6,746 nt of DNA from a bacterium (GTDB lineage Bacteria; Vulcanimicrobiota; CADAWZ01). Both the position numbers and the translations under genes were made by a program. The stretch lies in contig JAKSUM010000074.1 of assembly GCA_024409025.1 (NCBI GenBank), forward strand, positions 1 to 6,746, written 5' to 3'. The notes beneath the pieces were generated by a model, which worked only from the letters and a program-made list of their open reading frames with translations, was not told the origin of the DNA and did not search any database. Position 1 is the stretch's first letter; every line of letters begins with the position of its first letter. This document shows, piece after piece, positions 4,840 through 6,746 of the stretch.

Positions 4840-6360
4840 TTATGCTTTTTCAAGCAGGCTCTTTCCTGTCATCTCTTCAGGCTGCTGTATGCCGAGGATC
4901 TGGAGAAGCGTCGGAGCTACGTCTGAAAGCCTTCCGTCATGAAGCTTGTATCCGGGATAGTTGACAAGCGAGCATGTTACATCAAAAATCGTGTGGGAGG
5001 TGAAGGGGAGTGATCCGTCCTTCATCTTTTCGCAGTTACCATGATCTGACGTGATTATGAGCGCTCCTCCTTTGGCTGTTACCGCATCGACCACTTTTCC
5101 GAGACATTCGTCGACAGTCTCTACGGCTTCCTTTGCAGCCTCAAGGATTCCCGTATGTCCTACCATGTCTCCATTGGCGAAGTTGAGGATTATGACATCG
5201 TATTTGTCCATATTCTCAAGGAACTTGTCTGTTACTTCATAGGCACTCATTGAGGGCTTAAGATCATATGTGGCAACCTTGGGTGAGGGGACAAGTATTC
5301 TGTCCTCGCCCTCGAAGGGGGTCTCGTTTCCGCCGTTGAAGAAGAATGTCACATGGGCATATTTTTCAGTTTCAGCTATTCTGAGCTGTTTGAGACCGGC
5401 TTTTGATATAACTTCTCCGAAGAGATTTGTGTTTTTAACTTCGTCAAACACAACATTGAAAGATCCGCCTGCATAATATCTTGCAAAGGCTGTGTAGAGT
5501 ATGTCTTTCTTTTCTCTGTCAAATCCGTCAAAAGCTTCATCTGTAAAGGCTCTCGTGAGCTCTCTGCCTCTGTCGAGCCTGTAATTGAAGTGTATGAATG
5601 AGTCTCCGTCCTTTACTCCGTCGAAATCGCCTATCATGCACGGGACTATAAACTCGTCGTTGATGCCGGCAGCATATGAGGTTTCGATTGCTTTTTCTAC
5701 TGTCTCAAATCTGTCTCCTTCGCATTTGACAAGGCAGTTGTATGATTTTGCCACTCTGTCCCATCTTGTGTCTCTGTCCATTCCGTAATATCTGCCGTGG
5801 AGTGATGATATTACGCCTGTGCCTATTTCCGCCATCTTTTCCTGCAGCTCCTTTATGAAGCCTGGAGCGCTCTGGGGAGCCGTGTCGCGGCCGTCGGAGA
5901 AAATGTGTATCTTAACCTGATTTTTGTTGAGACCTTTTTCCTTTGCCATTTTGAGAAGGGCATAAAGGTGGGCGTTCATTGCATGGACTCCCTGATTCTG
6001 GAGGAGTCCTATCATGTGAAGGCTTGAATTGTTCTTAAGTGCATGATTCATTGCTTCCTCAAGAACAGGATTTGTGAAGAATGAGCCGTTGGTTATTGAC
6101 TTATTGATTCTTACCATCATTTCGTCAACGACTCTGCCTGAACCTAAATTAAGGTGTCCTACTTCGGAGTTGCCCTGAAAGCCGTCTGCGAGACCTACAT
6201 CAAGTCCGCTGCACTTGAGCATTGACCAAGGGTATTTTTCAAGTATTGAATCCATTACAGGAGTCTTTGTAAGCTTTGTTGCATTTCCTTCTTTTTCGTC
6301 ATCGTTGCAGGGATTTATGCCCCAGCCGTCTCTGATTATAAGGCATATGGGTTTTTTCAT
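4840..6360 (-). CDS. gpmI: 2,3-bisphosphoglycerate-independent phosphoglycerate mutase
   Basis: A 506-residue cytoplasmic enzyme that interconverts 3- and 2-phosphoglycerate in glycolysis and gluconeogenesis, needing two metal ions (usually Mn2+) and a phosphoserine intermediate. All key parts are visible. Asp11 in RDGWG is the first metal ligand and Ser65 in GNSEVGH is the phosphorylated serine. SDGRDTAP (155-162) and GRYYGMDRDTRWDR (189-202) bind substrate, as does the Arg-rich RLDRGR (261-266). NFANGDMVGHTG (393-404) supplies Asp398 and His402, SDHGN (438-442) gives Asp439 and His440, and His456 follows in SHT. The length is that of a full family member. Most bacterial enzymes have Leu where Arg10 precedes Asp11; the Arg form belongs to a minority branch. 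The start has GGAG about nine bases upstream. It is the first gene of a gpmI/FmdB-type transcript, with a promoter just upstream. Confidence 0.97.
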   Translation of the reverse strand: MKKPICLIIRDGWGINPCNDDEKEGNATKLTKTPVMDSILEKYPWSMLKCSGLDVGLADGFQGNSEVGHLNLGSGRVVDEMMVRINKSITNGSFFTNPVLEEAMNHALKNNSSLHMIGLLQNQGVHAMNAHLYALLKMAKEKGLNKNQVKIHIFSDGRDTAPQSAPGFIKELQEKMAEIGTGVISSLHGRYYGMDRDTRWDRVAKSYNCLVKCEGDRFETVEKAIETSYAAGINDEFIVPCMIGDFDGVKDGDSFIHFNYRLDRGRELTRAFTDEAFDGFDREKKDILYTAFARYYAGGSFNVVFDEVKNTNLFGEVISKAGLKQLRIAETEKYAHVTFFFNGGNETPFEGEDRILVPSPKVATYDLKPSMSAYEVTDKFLENMDKYDVIILNFANGDMVGHTGILEAAKEAVETVDECLGKVVDAVTAKGGALIITSDHGNCEKMKDGSLPFTSHTIFDVTCSLVNYPGYKLHDGRLSDVAPTLLQILGIQQPEEMTGKSLLEKA

Positions 6361-6399
6361 TGTGAAAATCTCCGTGTTTTATTTTATTCTAATCAATAT

Positions 6400-6428
6400 A
6401 TTATATATTTCATTTTTAAAAAAAGCAA
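6400..6428 (-). promoter_or_regulatory. Sigma70-type promoter of gpmI
   Basis: On the - strand, TTGCTT (6428-6423) is followed by exactly 17 bases and a perfect TATAAT (6405-6400). Transcription would begin near 6393, leaving a leader of about 33 bases before the ATG that includes the GGAG ribosome site. The spacer and flanks are A/T runs, as in strong housekeeping promoters. No operator-like repeat is obvious around it. Confidence 0.75.
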
Positions 6429-6626
6429 GAGCAAAGAGAAAGCCTGTGGGCAAAGTTACGACTTAACGCAGACGCTGACATATAAAGGGAGGCAGATACA
6501 TCTCAGTAACATAAAGCATTGTGCTGAAAAAATAATGACATAAAATCTACAGGTTTACAAGTGAGATAATATCCCTGCAAAGCCTTTAGAATGTTTTATG
6601 GAAAAATGCGTATTCTGTAAGTCGAG
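6429..6626. other. Intergenic stretch without a recognisable gene
   Basis: No frame of useful length is open on either strand here, and no tRNA or rRNA-like pattern is seen. It holds short repeated words: TGACATA at 6476 and 6536, CTCAGTAAC at 6502-6510 (its reverse complement recurs at 6690-6698), and ATGTTTTAT at 6591-6599 (again at 6627-6635). It lies upstream of gpmI and could include regulatory DNA, a small RNA or the worn remains of a gene. Confidence 0.5.
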
Positions 6627-6698
6627 ATGTTTTATTCTAATTGCGAAGGTTGTCCGAAGCATTTTCTATTTCCACTGAAGAAAATGCGAGTTACTGAG
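6502..6698. repeat. Separated inverted repeat CTCAGTAAC / GTTACTGAG
   Basis: CTCAGTAAC (6502-6510) and its exact complement GTTACTGAG (6690-6698) lie 179 bases apart. The similarity continues imperfectly. The left copy reads TACATCTCAGTAAC, then GCATT five bases on; the right copy, read on the - strand, gives ATACGCTCAGTAAC, then GCATTTT two bases on. It could be chance, the ends of a small non-autonomous element, or two copies of a binding site. Confidence 0.35.
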
Positions 6699-6710
6699 CG
6701 TATAAAACAT
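6627..6710. repeat. Nested inverted repeats inside the right-edge open frame
   Basis: The outer arms ATGTTTTAT (6627-6635) and ATAAAACAT (6702-6710) enclose the inner arms GCATTTTC (6659-6666) and GAAAATGC (6680-6687, 13-base loop). Both pairs are exact and could stack as a long interrupted hairpin. The outer left arm is the start of the 39-codon frame and is also repeated 36 bases upstream. The arms are AT-rich, so chance is a real alternative. Confidence 0.35.
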
Positions 6711-6746
6711 AGAGACGGTACAGAAAGCATTTTGGAGTTTAAATGA
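6627..6746 (+). CDS. Hypothetical 39-residue protein with CxxC; doubtful
   Basis: An open frame from ATG 6627 to a TGA on the last three bases of the window encodes 39 residues beginning MFYSNCEGCPKHF. It carries Cys6 and Cys9 in a CxxCP pair and a basic C-terminal half (LKKMRV, RIKHRDG). I do not recognise it. Against it: no convincing ribosome site (only GTCGAG directly before ATG), nested inverted repeats within the frame, and a short length. For it: the CxxC and basic make-up look like a small zinc-binding or nucleic-acid-binding peptide. In the same frame upstream, beyond one TAA (6618-6620), codons from 6570 read as a cysteine-containing basic peptide, so a decayed longer gene, perhaps a transposase tail, is an alternative. 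Confidence 0.25.
   Translation: MFYSNCEGCPKHFLFPLKKMRVTERIKHRDGTESILEFK

Noticed and set aside
6215..6466. Open frame of 83 codons on the + strand over the gpmI start and promoter
   Set aside because: Most of it is antisense to the conserved GpmI N-terminus, and the rest crosses the A/T-rich promoter.
6570..6746. Remnant of an IS1182-like transposase
   Set aside because: The CEGCP and basic residues recall the cysteine region of such transposases, but the stretch has a stop, is very short and lacks any catalytic motif or terminal repeats I can define; kept only as an alternative.

Overview
This window reads as an ordinary chromosomal segment of an anaerobic, probably host-associated bacterium. 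Base composition is mildly AT-leaning. Arg is written mostly as AGA/AGG, Ile often as ATA and Leu often as CTT. No gene fixes the phylum. A cofactor-independent phosphoglycerate mutase with Arg just before its first metal-binding Asp, and a FmdB protein with an FKGSGFY-type tail, hint at relatives outside Proteobacteria. That placement is inference only.

Left part, + strand (about 60-1689): three small, tightly spaced genes match TusD/DsrE, TusC/DsrF and TusB/DsrH in order, size and motifs. In known systems these proteins form a heterohexamer that passes persulfide sulfur from TusA to a TusE/DsrC-type acceptor, for tRNA 2-thiouridine synthesis or dissimilatory sulfur metabolism. A fourth gene 27 bases downstream encodes a small flavoprotein with a compact four-cysteine motif like that of archaeal/clostridial iron-sulfur flavoproteins. 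The set looks like one operon entering from beyond the left edge.

Middle (about 1700-3090): a hairpin follows the flavoprotein gene. Then comes a lipoprotein whose mature part joins a DUF6273-like domain to C-terminal Sel1-like repeats. A strong bidirectional terminator separates it from the convergent genes on the right.

Right part, - strand (6360 down to 3090): gpmI (phosphoglycerate mutase) has a near-consensus sigma70-type promoter. It is followed by a FmdB-type zinc-ribbon gene with a very good ribosome binding site, a terminator-like hairpin, and a MATE exporter gene starting at TTG only 26 bases past the hairpin. The exporter may therefore depend on read-through.

Right edge (about 6430-6746): there is no well-supported gene. 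The stretch holds several short direct and inverted repeats and a 39-codon open frame with a CxxC motif that closes on the last base of the window. It is the least explained part. I see no rRNA, tRNA, CRISPR array, complete mobile element or phage gene.
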